From: an uncultured Porphyromonadaceae bacterium
GTDB taxonomy: Bacteria; Bacteroidota; Bacteroidia; Bacteroidales; Muribaculaceae
DNA length: 42,785 nucleotides
Direction: 5' to 3'
NCBI GenBank assembly: GCA_947175295.1
Contig: CAMWMK010000023.1
Location: 1 to 42,785, forward strand
Part shown: one piece after another, positions 9,329 to 18,582 of the stretch
Position numbering within the stretch: the stretch's first letter is position 1
Layout of the letters: each line of letters begins with the position of its first letter
Program-made: the position numbers and the translations under genes
The notes under the pieces: model-generated
The model's input: only the letters and a program-made list of their open reading frames with translations
What the model was told of the DNA's origin: nothing
Databases searched by the model: none

Positions 9329-11014
9329 ATGGATAAAGAGAGACTGATAATCTATCAGATGTTTCCGCGGATCTTCAGCAACGTGACTACGGATCCGAAG
9401 CCTTGGGGCACGCTTGAGGAGAACGGAAGCGGAAAACTCAACGACCTCACGCCGAAGGCCCTTCGCTCAATAAAGGAGCTTGGCGTCAACTGCATCTGGC
9501 TTACAGGCGTGATAGAACACGCTACAAAGACCGACTTCACTGCCTACGGCATTCCTAAAGACAATCCCAATGTCGTGAAGGGAGAGGCCGGGAGTCCGTA
9601 TGCCATCAAGGATTACTACGATGTTGACCCTGCTTTGGCTGTTGACGTGCCCAATAGAATGGGAGAGTTTGAGAGTTGTGTGAAGCGGATACATAAGGAG
9701 GGGATGAAAGTGATCATCGACTTTGTGCCCAACCATACGGCCCGCGTATATCACAGCGATGCGGCTCCTGCCGGAGTAAAGGACTTCGGAGTCGACGACG
9801 ATATCACGATGGGTTTCGCTCCGGGCAACAACTACTACTATATTCCCTTTCAGCAGTTCTCTCCGGAGGTTCCGCTGGATGCGGAGGGAGATACGCCCTA
9901 CGTGGAGTTCCCTGCCAAGGCTACGGGCAATGACTGCTTCACTGCCTTCTGCGGGCGTTATGACTGGTATGAGACGGTAAAGCTCAACTATGGCCATGAC
10001 TACGGCGACTGGAGCGATCATTTCGAGCCCGTACCCGACACATGGATCAAGATGCTCGCCATCCTCCGTTTCTGGGCCTCGAAAGGTGTCGACGGTTTCC
10101 GGTGCGACATGTGCTTCATGGTGCCTCTCGCGTTCTGGCATTGGGCCATTCCGCAGGTGAAGAAGGATTATAAAGACGTTATGTTTATCGGAGAGATCTA
10201 TGATGTCGGGCAGTATCGCCCCTTCCTTGACTACGGCTTCTTCGACTATCTCTATGACAAGGTCAATCTCTACGATACCCTCGTCGATATCGAGATACAC
10301 AACCACTCCGCAGCGCGCCTGACAGGAGCTTGGCAGACTGTGGATGGCATCGGCGACTCCATGCTCAATTTCCTTGAAAACCATGATGAAGTGAGGTTTG
10401 GCTCGCGTGAGTATGCCGGCAATCCGGCAAATGTAGTGCCTTCATTGGTCACAAGCGCTATGATTTCGCGCGGTCCCTTTATGATCTATTATGGTCAGGA
10501 GCTCGGCGAGTCGGCTTATGACAACGAGGGCTTTGCCGGAGACAATAACAGGAGCACTATCTTCGACTATTGGAGCTACGACACGTTGCGTCGTTGGTGG
10601 AACAATGGCAAGCCTTCACTCAAGAATCTTACGGCACAGGAGAAATGGCTTCGTGGCATGTATCAGAAGGTGCTGACGCTCTGCAATGAGGAGCCTGCTC
10701 TGAGGGAGGGTGGTTTCTTCGACCTCATGTATGTCAATCTTCGTCATGAGGGCTTCAATCCTCACCGCCATTTCGCCTTCCTCCGCTATACCGACGAGTC
10801 TGTGCTCCTTATCGTGGTCAACTTCGACAATGTGGAAGCGGATGTCAATGTAGTCATTCCGCGGCTGGCCTTCGAGATGGCGGGTCTTCATGAGTCGGAT
10901 GTCGTGGCCGACGATATCCTGTGTGGCCGCAGTGTCTTCGTCAGGCTTGTGCCTGATCAGGGCTCTTCAGTGCATCTCAATCCTAAGGATGCCGTAGTGT
11001 TGAGGATCAAGTGA
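9329..11014 (+). CDS. GH13 alpha-amylase family glycosidase
   Basis: This 561-residue protein has the four GH13 signature regions: I DFVPNH (131-136), II GFRCD with nucleophile Asp260, III GEI with acid/base Glu289, and IV NHD (351-353), plus a C-terminal beta domain ending near LNPKDAVVLRIK. There is no signal peptide, so it probably acts in the cytoplasm on glycogen or imported maltodextrins. Exact specificity (alpha-amylase, maltogenic or glucanotransferase) cannot be decided. It is last in the rightward tamB-patatin-amylase run and is followed by a strong hairpin. Confidence 0.9.
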   Translation: MDKERLIIYQMFPRIFSNVTTDPKPWGTLEENGSGKLNDLTPKALRSIKELGVNCIWLTGVIEHATKTDFTAYGIPKDNPNVVKGEAGSPYAIKDYYDVDPALAVDVPNRMGEFESCVKRIHKEGMKVIIDFVPNHTARVYHSDAAPAGVKDFGVDDDITMGFAPGNNYYYIPFQQFSPEVPLDAEGDTPYVEFPAKATGNDCFTAFCGRYDWYETVKLNYGHDYGDWSDHFEPVPDTWIKMLAILRFWASKGVDGFRCDMCFMVPLAFWHWAIPQVKKDYKDVMFIGEIYDVGQYRPFLDYGFFDYLYDKVNLYDTLVDIEIHNHSAARLTGAWQTVDGIGDSMLNFLENHDEVRFGSREYAGNPANVVPSLVTSAMISRGPFMIYYGQELGESAYDNEGFAGDNNRSTIFDYWSYDTLRRWWNNGKPSLKNLTAQEKWLRGMYQKVLTLCNEEPALREGGFFDLMYVNLRHEGFNPHRHFAFLRYTDESVLLIVVNFDNVEADVNVVIPRLAFEMAGLHESDVVADDILCGRSVFVRLVPDQGSSVHLNPKDAVVLRIK

Positions 11015-11051
11015 GGCCAGATATCCGGACAAAGAATAAGTAATGGTAACG

Positions 11052-11083
11052 ACGAAGCCCGGCCTTCAAAGGCCGGGCTTCGT
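11052..11083. terminator. Bidirectional terminator hairpin
   Basis: A 14-bp perfect stem with a 4-base loop (TCAA) built on GAAGCCCGGCCT / AGGCCGGGCTTC lies between the convergent amylase and prs genes, 37 bases after the amylase stop and 27 before the prs stop. There is no clear U tract on either side, but position and stability fit a shared terminator. Confidence 0.75.
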
Positions 11084-11109
11084 TATTGGTTTATGCAGGG
11101 GTCTCAGCG

Positions 11110-12057
11110 TCAGGGCTTGAAGAGATACTGGCTTGAGATCGACTGGTTGTTGTGGATTCTGCGAATGGTGTCGGCGAAAAGCTTCGTCACTGTAAGGATG
11201 GTCGCTTTCGGATTTTCCTTTCCGTAAGGGATGGAGTCGGTGAAGATGATTTCCGTCAGGCCGCTGTTGAGGATGCGTTCCGTAGCCGGGTCGCTCATCA
11301 CGGGGTGGGTGATGAGTGCGCGCACGGAGTTGGCCCCTTCAGCGAGCATGAGGTCGGCGGCCTTTGTGATGGTGCCCGCGGTATCGGCGATATCATCTAC
11401 AAGGACAACGTTCTTTCCTTTCACGTCGCCGATCACCTGCATCTTAGCCACCACGTTTGCCTTGGCGCGCTGCTTGTGGCAGAGCACGAGAGGCACGTCG
11501 AAGTATTTGGCGTAGGAGTTGGCACGCTTTGCGCCGCCTACGTCGGGCGATGCTATCACCATATTCTCCAGATGGAGGCTTTCGATATAGGGGATGAATA
11601 CTGAAGAAGCGTAGAGGTGATCTACGGGGACATTGAAGAAGCCCTGGATCTGGTCGGCATGGAGGTCCATCGTAATGAGACGGTCGATGCCGGCTACGCT
11701 GAGAAGGTCGGCCACGAGTTTCGCTGCGATGGAGACACGCGGTTTGTCCTTTCGGTCCTGACGGGCCCACCCGAAGTAGGGTATTACGGCGTTGATGCTT
11801 GCGGCTGAAGCGCGCTTTGCGGCGTCGATCATCAGGAGGAGCTCCATCAGATTGTCGGAGTTAGGAAATGTAGACTGTACGAGATATACTTCGGCACCAC
11901 GAATGGACTCGTCGAAGCATACTTCAAATTCTCCATCGGCGAAATGCTCGATGTTCATTTTGCCGAGTTCTATGCCCAGATCCTTGCAGATTCCCTCACC
12001 GAGGTAATGGCTGCGGGTTCCTGCGAACACTTTGATGGGCGGCAGTGTATTGCTCAT
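11110..12057 (-). CDS. prs: Ribose-phosphate pyrophosphokinase
   Basis: The 315-residue enzyme makes PRPP from ribose-5-phosphate and ATP for purine, pyrimidine, NAD, histidine and tryptophan synthesis. It shows the class I PRPP synthetase landmarks FADGEFEVCFDESIRG, the catalytic loop region SPDVGGAKRA and the PRPP-binding loop VLVDDIADTAGTI. Length is standard. It is a monocistronic leftward gene with its own consensus promoter. Confidence 0.97.
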   Translation of the reverse strand: MSNTLPPIKVFAGTRSHYLGEGICKDLGIELGKMNIEHFADGEFEVCFDESIRGAEVYLVQSTFPNSDNLMELLLMIDAAKRASAASINAVIPYFGWARQDRKDKPRVSIAAKLVADLLSVAGIDRLITMDLHADQIQGFFNVPVDHLYASSVFIPYIESLHLENMVIASPDVGGAKRANSYAKYFDVPLVLCHKQRAKANVVAKMQVIGDVKGKNVVLVDDIADTAGTITKAADLMLAEGANSVRALITHPVMSDPATERILNSGLTEIIFTDSIPYGKENPKATILTVTKLFADTIRRIHNNQSISSQYLFKP

Positions 12058-12109
12058 AAATATAGCTGTATGTTTTAGGCCCCTTATGGAGCATCTCGAT
12101 TTTTCAATG

Positions 12110-12141
12110 CAAAATTAATCAATATTTTTGATTATAGCAAA
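12110..12141 (-). promoter_or_regulatory. Promoter for prs
   Basis: Reverse-strand TAATTTTG (12110-12117) with TTTG (12138-12141) exactly 20 bases upstream, ending 52 bases before the prs start. Confidence 0.75.
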
Positions 12142-12201
12142 ACGAAAGGCAAAAAAGTTGTCAAAAGTTGTCAAGGTTGCTGTCGTTTTTGTAGTTGCCG
12201 T

Positions 12202-12235
12202 CGAAAAGAAAAAGCCCCCGGAATATTCCGGAGGC
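12202..12235 (-). terminator. Rho-independent terminator after the M13 peptidase gene
   Basis: On the reverse strand GCCTCCGGAATATTCCGGGGGC forms a stem (palindrome CCGGAATATTCCGG plus flanking GC pairs) followed directly by TTTTTCTTTTC. It lies about 50 bases after the M13 peptidase stop and would end the ftsY-rimO-menF-peptidase transcript. Confidence 0.8.
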
Positions 12236-12287
12236 AATGCATGTGCTTGCTGTTGGCAGCGATGGGTGGATATGGATGTCCTGTCGC

Positions 12288-14327
12288 TTACCAGATTATG
12301 ACGCGTTCTGCGGCAGGGAGATACATCTTGTCGCCATCCTTGATTCCGAATGCCTTGAAGAAGGGCTCGATGTTCTTGAGTGTCACGTTGACGCGGTTCT
12401 CGCCGAGGGAGTGTACATCGCCGCTTGTGAGGTTGAGCATCTCGGCTTCGCGGATGTTCTGGGCCCAGAGGTTGGCGTAGTTCATGTAGAATGCCTGCGC
12501 GGGAGTGAGTCCGTCGATGAGTGCGGCTTCGCTCTCCACGTCTACGCCCTTCTTCTTCTGGCTGTCGAGGAAGGCGGTCATGGCTACACGGAGGCCACCC
12601 TGGTCGGCGATGTTCTCGCCGAGTGTATACTGGCCGTTGGCGAAGACGCCGGGAAGTATCTCGACCTTGTTGAACTGGTCGGCCAGACCCTGGGTGAGCT
12701 GCTTGAAGGCTGCGGCGTCTTCCGGCTGCCACCAGTTGACCATATTGCCGTTTGCGTCGAAGTTGCAGCCCTGGTCGTCAAAGCCGTGGGTCATCTCGTG
12801 GCCGATCACCACGCCGATGCCGCCGTAGTTCTCTGCATCGCTGGCCTCGGGATCGAAGAATGGAGCCTGAAGTATGCCGGCGGGGAACACGATCTCGTTG
12901 TTGAGGGGATTGTAGTATGCGTTGATGGTCTGCGGAGTCATGGCCCATTCAGTGCGGTCTACGGGTTTACCCCACTTCTTGAGGTATTCCTTCTGCTTCC
13001 ACATACGTGCGTTCTTGATGTTTTCGGCATAGCTGAGGGCAGGGTCGATGGTGAGCTCGGAATAGTCTTTCCACGTGTCGGGATAACCGATCTTCACAGT
13101 GAATTTATTGAGCTTCTTGAGAGCCTCCACCTTAGTGTCGTCGCTCATCCAGTCGAGATGGATGATGTGTTTGCCGAGCGCGTTGCGGAGGTTCTCCACA
13201 AGGCCGATCATATAGTCTTTGGAGCTCTGGGGGAAGTACTGGTCTACGTAAAGCTCTCCGATTGCCTCGCCGAGGTATCCCTCGGTGACGCCGAGCGCTT
13301 TCTTCCAGCGGGGACGCTGCTGCTGCACTCCGCTCATCACCTTGTTGAATTCAAACCCCGCATCGGCGAAGTCATCGCTGAGGAAGGAGCCGTAGTCGTC
13401 TACCACGAGCCATGCGTAGTAGTCCTTCAGTTCGCGGTCGGTGAGGTTGGCGAGCAGGTTGTTGGCGGCGTTCATGGAGCGCGGTTCGGTGACTATGATT
13501 GTCTCCGGAGCCTCGATGTCCATTGTCTCGATGAAGAAGCGGTCGAGCGGGAGGTTGCTCCATGTGGCCTTCACGTCTTCATAGCTGTAGGGGTTGTAGA
13601 GGGCCGGGATGTTTCGTTTTTCCTCGCGGGTGAGTGCGGAGTCAGCGAGGGCGGTCTCGATCTTCATCACGCTCTTTACTATGCGCTTGGCATCCTTCTT
13701 GGAGTAGCCTGCGAGAGTCATGTATTTCTCTATCAGTTTCTGATAGGCCTCGCGCACTTCCTTGTTGCGCTTGTCGTTGAGCAGATAGTAGTCGCGGTCG
13801 CCGAGGCCGAGGCTGTTGCTTCCGAGATACATCGCGTAGACCTGTGAATTGGCGAGGTCTTCCTGCGGACCGCCCGAGAAGAGGGGGCTTGAGAAGTTTT
13901 TGTGCATCCAGAGAAGGAGGTCGGTCATTCCGTCGGGCGTAGTGCTTTCGATCTTGGCGAGATCGGCCTTGATGGGTTCTGCGCCCAGCTTGTTGCGGCG
14001 CACTGAATCCATACCCTGCTCGTAGAGTGTGGCCACCTTGAACGCGTTAGTGCCGGGCTTGGGGTTTGTGGCTGCGAGTCCCGTCACGATGCGGCGCACG
14101 CGGTTGTTGCTTGAATCGCTGAGGATATTGAAAGCGCCGTATCTTGAATATTCAGGAGTCAGGGGATGTGAATCCATCCATCCTTTGTTGACGTGGCGGT
14201 AGAAGTCTACGGAAGCCGGAGTGTTGGGGTCGATACCCTTCGGATCAAGGCTCTTCAGATGCTCCGCATGAATGCTCATGCACACCGAAGCCGAGGCTAT
14301 GATCGCGAAAAGATTTCTCAGTTTCAT
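12288..14327 (-). CDS. M13 family (neprilysin/PepO-like) zinc metallopeptidase, exported
   Basis: A 679-residue endopeptidase with a signal sequence (MKLRNLFAIIASASVCMSIHA). The zinc-binding HEMTH motif is at 510-514 and the third ligand is Glu571 in GENIADQGG, both diagnostic of M13. The substrate-binding NAYYNP motif and the C-terminal arginine-tryptophan ending (RVIIW) also fit. The family trims oligopeptides; in Bacteroidales such enzymes are periplasmic or lipid-anchored. The start codon overlaps the menF stop as ATGA, indicating translational coupling at the end of the ftsY operon. Confidence 0.95.
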   Translation of the reverse strand: MKLRNLFAIIASASVCMSIHAEHLKSLDPKGIDPNTPASVDFYRHVNKGWMDSHPLTPEYSRYGAFNILSDSSNNRVRRIVTGLAATNPKPGTNAFKVATLYEQGMDSVRRNKLGAEPIKADLAKIESTTPDGMTDLLLWMHKNFSSPLFSGGPQEDLANSQVYAMYLGSNSLGLGDRDYYLLNDKRNKEVREAYQKLIEKYMTLAGYSKKDAKRIVKSVMKIETALADSALTREEKRNIPALYNPYSYEDVKATWSNLPLDRFFIETMDIEAPETIIVTEPRSMNAANNLLANLTDRELKDYYAWLVVDDYGSFLSDDFADAGFEFNKVMSGVQQQRPRWKKALGVTEGYLGEAIGELYVDQYFPQSSKDYMIGLVENLRNALGKHIIHLDWMSDDTKVEALKKLNKFTVKIGYPDTWKDYSELTIDPALSYAENIKNARMWKQKEYLKKWGKPVDRTEWAMTPQTINAYYNPLNNEIVFPAGILQAPFFDPEASDAENYGGIGVVIGHEMTHGFDDQGCNFDANGNMVNWWQPEDAAAFKQLTQGLADQFNKVEILPGVFANGQYTLGENIADQGGLRVAMTAFLDSQKKKGVDVESEAALIDGLTPAQAFYMNYANLWAQNIREAEMLNLTSGDVHSLGENRVNVTLKNIEPFFKAFGIKDGDKMYLPAAERVIIW

Positions 14328-15319
14328 TTTTCTGGATTTTTTAGTTTGTTTATTATTGTTTTTGATTTCATTTCAGTTTCATTCCATTCATCGTCCGGAT
14401 TGGAAAGTGGTGTTATGCCTCCGCCTACAAAAACAGCTGCTCCGGCTGGAGAGCATTTCGCCGCGCGGAGTATCACGTAGAAGGAGGAGCCGCCGTCAAT
14501 CCCGATGGGGCCGCAGAATCCTCCATACATCTCGCGGTCAAAGCGCTCATAGTCCCTGATGATCTGAAGGGATTGCCTGCGGTCGCTGCCGCAGAGGGCC
14601 GGAGTGGGGGAAAGGGTGGATAGCAGGGCGGAGAGGGGAGAGGTATCGGATGCTTTGAGGCTGCCGGATATCGGAGTGCATATGTGCTCTACGGCACCGG
14701 CCTTTTTCGTATATGTCTTGCCTGCGGCTACCTCCGTGCAGTATTCCCGAAGTGATTCGCTGATGAATTCCTCCACCATCTTCTGCTCGTCGGTGTTCTT
14801 GGCGTCCCATTGGAGCTCCGCCCCTTCTTCTGATACCGGACGGGTGCCGGCAAGAGCCATTGAGTATACTTCGTTTCCGTCTACGCGAAGGAGCAGTTCG
14901 GGCGAGGCTCCTATCCAGGTGCCTGTTTCAGCAGTAGAGAAAGCGAATACGAATGCATCCGGATATGCCTCGCATAGGGCGGTGAACGTAGCGTTGAGGT
15001 CGATATGCCGATTCTGGTTTATCACTCTTGCGGCTACTGTCTTTCCGCGCTTTCCGTTAAGGTTTGATTTTATCGCTTCGAGTTCCCGGAAATAATCCTT
15101 AGGATCGGTCGATGTGGGAAGCGGCGAATCCTGAATGGTCAGTTCGTCAGGGGAGGGGATGAAGTCGTAGGGAATTGTAAGCAGACCTTCGGCAGGGTTG
15201 AAAAATGGAGCGACAGCGAAGCCTTTTCCGAGACCTTTTACAAGGACTCGGGAAGCTCCGCTGACCACCGGATGGGTGACGTTTCCTGTATTGGGAAGTC
15301 TATATTTAAACCAGTTCAC
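14324..15319 (-). CDS. menF: Isochorismate synthase (chorismate-binding enzyme)
   Basis: The 331-residue protein carries the chorismate-utilising fold. Motifs include IGASPELLLRVDGNEVYSMA, LAGTRPVSEEGAELQWDAKN, the PISGSL region and the C-terminal GGFCGPIGIDG and VGGGITPLSNPDDEWNETEMKS blocks. The shortness (typical MenF is 360-430) and the end block favour isochorismate synthase, the first committed step to menaquinone, over anthranilate or aminodeoxychorismate synthase. It overlaps the end of rimO by 14 bases and the M13 peptidase by 4. The other men genes are not next to it. Confidence 0.85.
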   Translation of the reverse strand: MNWFKYRLPNTGNVTHPVVSGASRVLVKGLGKGFAVAPFFNPAEGLLTIPYDFIPSPDELTIQDSPLPTSTDPKDYFRELEAIKSNLNGKRGKTVAARVINQNRHIDLNATFTALCEAYPDAFVFAFSTAETGTWIGASPELLLRVDGNEVYSMALAGTRPVSEEGAELQWDAKNTDEQKMVEEFISESLREYCTEVAAGKTYTKKAGAVEHICTPISGSLKASDTSPLSALLSTLSPTPALCGSDRRQSLQIIRDYERFDREMYGGFCGPIGIDGGSSFYVILRAAKCSPAGAAVFVGGGITPLSNPDDEWNETEMKSKTIINKLKNPEK

Positions 15320-16610
15320 CGAATAATTCGAAGGGCTCAGCCCCTGTTATCTTGACGTTGATGAATTCACCGGGTTCGGCATCCGACCCCTTTACGTATA
15401 TTTCCGGGTCCACTTCAGGTGAATCCCATTGCGTGCGTCCGATTCGTGTATCTCCTTCTATGCGGTCAACGAGGACTTTTACGGTCTGGCCCGTCATCTC
15501 AAGGTTGCGCTGATAGGCTATCTCCTGCTGAAGCTCCATCAGCCGGTCGAGACGTGCCTGTTTCGTTTCCTGAGGGATATCGTCCGGAAGGTTTTTCGCA
15601 GCCCAGGTGTCGTCTTCCTCGCTGTAGGCGAAAGCCCCCATGCGTTCGAAGCGCTGTTCCCTTACGAAATCGAGCAGTTCTTCAAATTCCTTTTCTCCTT
15701 CTCCGGGGAATCCGACCATAAGGGTAGTGCGTATCTTCAGTCCCGGCACCCGACGGCGCATTTCCGCGAGCAGTTCGCGGGTCTGCTGCCCGTTGATGTG
15801 TCGGCGCATATTGTCGAGCACCTTGTCTGAAACGTGCTGTAGCGCGATGTCAAGGTATTTGCATACGTTGTCGTGGCGTGCCATCACGTCGAGGAGTTCC
15901 ATCGGGAAGTCGGAAGGATATGCATAGTGAAGGCGTATCCACTCCACTCCCGGTATCCGGGCCATTTGGTCTACGAGTTCCGGAAGCGCGTGTCGGCCGT
16001 AGAGGTCTGTGCCGTAGCTGCTGAGGTCCTGGGCTATGATGTTGAAGTCGCGCACGCCTTTGGCTACGAGTTCGCGGGTCTCATCGAGTATCTCCTCAAT
16101 GGAGCGCGAAGTGTGTCGTCCTGTTATGATGGGGATGGCGCAGAAGGCGCAGAAGCGGTTGCATCCTTCCGAGATCTTCAGGTATGTGCTGTGAGGGGGA
16201 GTGGTCAGCGTTCGTTGCCATTCCTTAGGCTGCTCCTCATTGTTTCCGTTCCGATCCGGAAGACGCTCGATGAAATCCTTCCAGTCGAATTTGCCATACC
16301 AGACATCGACCTCAGGGATTTCGGACTTCAGATCATCCATATATCGTTGCGACAGGCATCCCATCACGGCGATGTGTCCGATCTTGCGGGTCTTCTTCAG
16401 CTGGCCGAGCTGGAGGATCATGTCGATCGATTCCTCCTTGGCGTCCTGGATGAAGCCGCAGGTGTTGACCATCACCCATTCTCCGTTGGGAGTCTCCGCA
16501 TCATGGCGCACATCATATCCTTTGGCCGACAGTCGGCGCAGAAGGCGTTCGCTGTCGATGAGGTTTTTGCTGCATCCGAGTGAAATGACGTCGATAAGTC
16601 CTTTTTTCAT
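15306..16610 (-). CDS. rimO: Ribosomal protein S12 methylthiotransferase RimO
   Basis: A 434-residue radical-SAM methylthiotransferase. It has the N-terminal UPF0004 domain (VISLGCSKNLIDSE, a Cys ligand region), the radical-SAM motif CNRFCAFC binding the second 4Fe-4S cluster, and a C-terminal TRAM domain (VLVDRIEGDTRIGRTQWDSP). The SLGCSKNLIDSE start and DSPEVDP ending distinguish RimO, which modifies Asp of ribosomal protein S12, from MiaB and MtaB. It starts 13 bases after ftsY. Confidence 0.95.
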   Translation of the reverse strand: MKKGLIDVISLGCSKNLIDSERLLRRLSAKGYDVRHDAETPNGEWVMVNTCGFIQDAKEESIDMILQLGQLKKTRKIGHIAVMGCLSQRYMDDLKSEIPEVDVWYGKFDWKDFIERLPDRNGNNEEQPKEWQRTLTTPPHSTYLKISEGCNRFCAFCAIPIITGRHTSRSIEEILDETRELVAKGVRDFNIIAQDLSSYGTDLYGRHALPELVDQMARIPGVEWIRLHYAYPSDFPMELLDVMARHDNVCKYLDIALQHVSDKVLDNMRRHINGQQTRELLAEMRRRVPGLKIRTTLMVGFPGEGEKEFEELLDFVREQRFERMGAFAYSEEDDTWAAKNLPDDIPQETKQARLDRLMELQQEIAYQRNLEMTGQTVKVLVDRIEGDTRIGRTQWDSPEVDPEIYVKGSDAEPGEFINVKITGAEPFELFGELV

Positions 16611-16623
16611 TTTAAGATGATTC

Positions 16624-17592
16624 TCACTTAGCTGCGTTTCCGAAGAGAGACTTCACGAACTCCTCACTGTCGAAGATCTGGAGGTCGGCCATTTTCTCTC
16701 CTACACCTATATATTTGACGGGGACTTTAAACTGATCGCTGATGCCTATCACGACGCCTCCTTTGGCGGTGCCGTCGAGTTTGGTGATGGCAAGCGCATT
16801 CACTTCTGTAGCGGCGATAAACTGTTTTGCCTGTTCGAAGGCATTCTGTCCTGTGCTGCCGTCAAGTACGAGAAGCACCTCATGGGGAGCGTCGGGCATA
16901 ACTTTTTTCATGACGTTCTTCACCTTCGTCATCTCGTTCATCAGTCCGATTTTGTTGTGGAGACGTCCTGCCGTGTCGATGATCACCACGTCGGCACCTT
17001 GAGCTTTCGCGCTGCTGAGGGTGTCGAAAGCCACCGCTGCCGGGTCGCTGCCCATCTTCTGTTTGATTACGGGCACTCCGGCGCGTTCGCCCCATATGTC
17101 GAGCTGCTCGATGGCTGCGGCACGGAAAGTATCGGCAGCTCCGAGTATCACCTTATTGCCCGCGGCCTTATACTGATGTGCCAGTTTGCCGATGGTCGTG
17201 GTCTTACCGACGCCATTGACACCTACCACCATGATTACATAAGGTTTCTTATCGGCAGGGACTTCGAAATCGCCGAGTTCCGGGTTCTTGTCGGGGCGGG
17301 CGAGCAACTGGGAGATTTCGTCGCAAAGAATTTCGTTGAGTTCGGAAGTGCTGACGTATTTGTCGCGGGCCACACGTTCCTCGAGTCTTTCGATGATTTT
17401 GAGTGAGGTGTCCACACCCATATCGGATGTGATGAAGACCTCCTCGAGATTGTCGAGGACTTCGTCGTCTACCTTTGACTTACCGGCAACAGCGCGGGTA
17501 ATCTTATCCCATACCCCTTTTTTAGTCTTTTCGAGACCGGAATCGAGCTGTTCCTTCTTCTCTCTTGAAAAAAGTTTTTTGAAAAATCCCAT
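16624..17592 (-). CDS. ftsY: Signal recognition particle receptor FtsY
   Basis: The 322-residue SRP-family GTPase shows the N domain (about 20-95) and G domain with G1 [15 protein letters not shown], the insertion-box [12 protein letters not shown]3 DTAGR and G4 [10 protein letters not shown]. It docks SRP-ribosome complexes at the inner membrane. It lacks the long acidic A domain of E. coli FtsY, as usual in Bacteroidota. It is the first gene of a leftward operon (ftsY-rimO-menF-M13 peptidase) with its own promoter. In many Bacteroidales, as I recall, ftsY follows rpmB-rpmG-DUF4295; here they are about 16 kb apart. Confidence 0.96.
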   Translation of the reverse strand: MGFFKKLFSREKKEQLDSGLEKTKKGVWDKITRAVAGKSKVDDEVLDNLEEVFITSDMGVDTSLKIIERLEERVARDKYVSTSELNEILCDEISQLLARPDKNPELGDFEVPADKKPYVIMVVGVNGVGKTTTIGKLAHQYKAAGNKVILGAADTFRAAAIEQLDIWGERAGVPVIKQKMGSDPAAVAFDTLSSAKAQGADVVIIDTAGRLHNKIGLMNEMTKVKNVMKKVMPDAPHEVLLVLDGSTGQNAFEQAKQFIAATEVNALAITKLDGTAKGGVVIGISDQFKVPVKYIGVGEKMADLQIFDSEEFVKSLFGNAAK

Positions 17593-17614
17593 ATGTTTCG
17601 GTTTTTTGAATATG

Positions 17615-17646
17615 CAAAATTAGTGTTTTTTCTTGACATGCACAAA
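17615..17646 (-). promoter_or_regulatory. Promoter for the ftsY operon
   Basis: Reverse-strand TAATTTTG (17615-17622) and TTTG (17643-17646) with a 20-base spacer, 22 bases upstream of the ftsY start. Confidence 0.75.
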
Positions 17647-17701
17647 TTTCGTGCCAAAACTTTTGCTTTGGGAATACGGTTCCTACGCCGCAGCCTCGCT
17701 A

Positions 17702-17947
17702 TTATTCACAGAAAAGTATACGAAAGAAATCAGCCTTCGTCAGTCCTAAATTCCTTAGTATATTTTTGACAATAAATTCCGGAACGGGGTCTATGTGGGT
17801 CTGTAAGATAATTGGCCTAAGGAGTCCTTGTTTACTCCATTTCTCGTGGCCACCTTTGATTCTTTCCGACTTACATCCTGCTTTCTGAAGAAAAAGACGA
17901 AAATCTTTCAATGAGATATTGGAAAGACGCTGTGTGTTCATGAGCAC
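17702..17947 (-). CDS. hicA: HicA-family mRNA interferase toxin
   Basis: An 81-residue protein with the HicA/YcfA double-stranded-RNA-binding-like fold. The motif LQKAGCKSERIKGGHEKW contains the catalytic-type histidine after the GG pair, followed by HIDPVPEFIVKNILRNLGLT, the usual HicA tail. The family cleaves mRNA when free of antitoxin. It overlaps the end of the upstream hicB by 10 bases, so the order is antitoxin then toxin, the reverse of the classical hicAB order but common. Confidence 0.85.
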   Translation of the reverse strand: MLMNTQRLSNISLKDFRLFLQKAGCKSERIKGGHEKWSKQGLLRPIILQTHIDPVPEFIVKNILRNLGLTKADFFRILFCE

Positions 17948-18315
17948 AATACTTCAGGGAATGGTTCAGATACCTTTCGATATTCCTTATTTTCAAGTAT
18001 ATCTCTAAATACATCATTAGTCCTAAGCAAGCTCTCAAATGTTGGTGCTGACATTTTGCGTTGCTTAAAAGATCTTACTTTCCAGCCATGCTCGCGAAGG
18101 TCTTTCACGAGGGTATGTTTTGAAAGTCCATAAGAAATATATTCCTCAATTACAATGGAAAAGGAGTCTTTAGCCTCTTCTTCCGTAGCTCCATATCCGC
18201 TCAAATCCAAAGCCGGGCTATATGCAACGTAACAGCCATCATCATTAAAAAGATATAGATCAAGTGTAATTTTGATTAAGTTACCTTGATTGGTAATTTT
18301 GTTTCCTACTTCCAT
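17938..18315 (-). CDS. hicB: HicB-family antitoxin
   Basis: The 125-residue protein has the HicB partial RNase H-like domain: LDLYLFNDDGCYVAYSPALD followed by LSGYGATEEEAKDSFSIVIEEYISYGL, the standard HicB pattern of substrate-mimic strands and a helix. The C-terminal region (RQ-like basic segment, then PTFESLLRTNDVF) may hold the dimerisation or operator-binding part, but I see no clear ribbon-helix-helix. It is first in the hicBA unit and has a consensus promoter 27 bases upstream. Confidence 0.82.
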   Translation of the reverse strand: MEVGNKITNQGNLIKITLDLYLFNDDGCYVAYSPALDLSGYGATEEEAKDSFSIVIEEYISYGLSKHTLVKDLREHGWKVRSFKQRKMSAPTFESLLRTNDVFRDILENKEYRKVSEPFPEVLCS

Positions 18316-18341
18316 AAGTCCTATTTTAGAGTGTCTGGCTA

Positions 18342-18373
18342 CAAAGTTAGCAAATATTTTCTATGAAGACAAA
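18342..18373 (-). promoter_or_regulatory. Promoter for hicBA
   Basis: Reverse-strand TAACTTTG (18342-18349) and TTTG (18370-18373), 20 bases apart. As in other TA loci this promoter is a likely site of autoregulation, but no operator repeat is evident. Confidence 0.7.
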
Positions 18374-18528
18374 TATTTAAGGTATTTTTCCCGGTTTATA
18401 CTCTTTGGGTAGATTCGGTATTCGGGTAGGTGTTGGTCTTTCAGAATAAGTACCAGATAAAAAGTCGTCGACGTCGTCGGGCGTGCGCGTGCGAGAGACT
18501 GTTTCTTAAAAAAATATTATTTGCGAAA

Positions 18529-18559
18529 CTTGAACTTTAAGAAAATTTCATTAACTTTG
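18529..18559 (+). promoter_or_regulatory. Promoter for the M16 peptidase gene
   Basis: TAACTTTG at 18552-18559 with CTTG at 18529-18532 (19-base spacer), 23 bases before the ATG. Confidence 0.65.
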
Positions 18560-18582
18560 CATCAAACTTCAAATACATTTCC

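Noticed and set aside
12195..13847. A 550-codon top-strand open frame
   Set aside because: It is antisense to the M13 peptidase, whose motifs (HEMTH, GENIAD) and signal peptide are unambiguous; long antisense frames are common opposite codon-biased genes.
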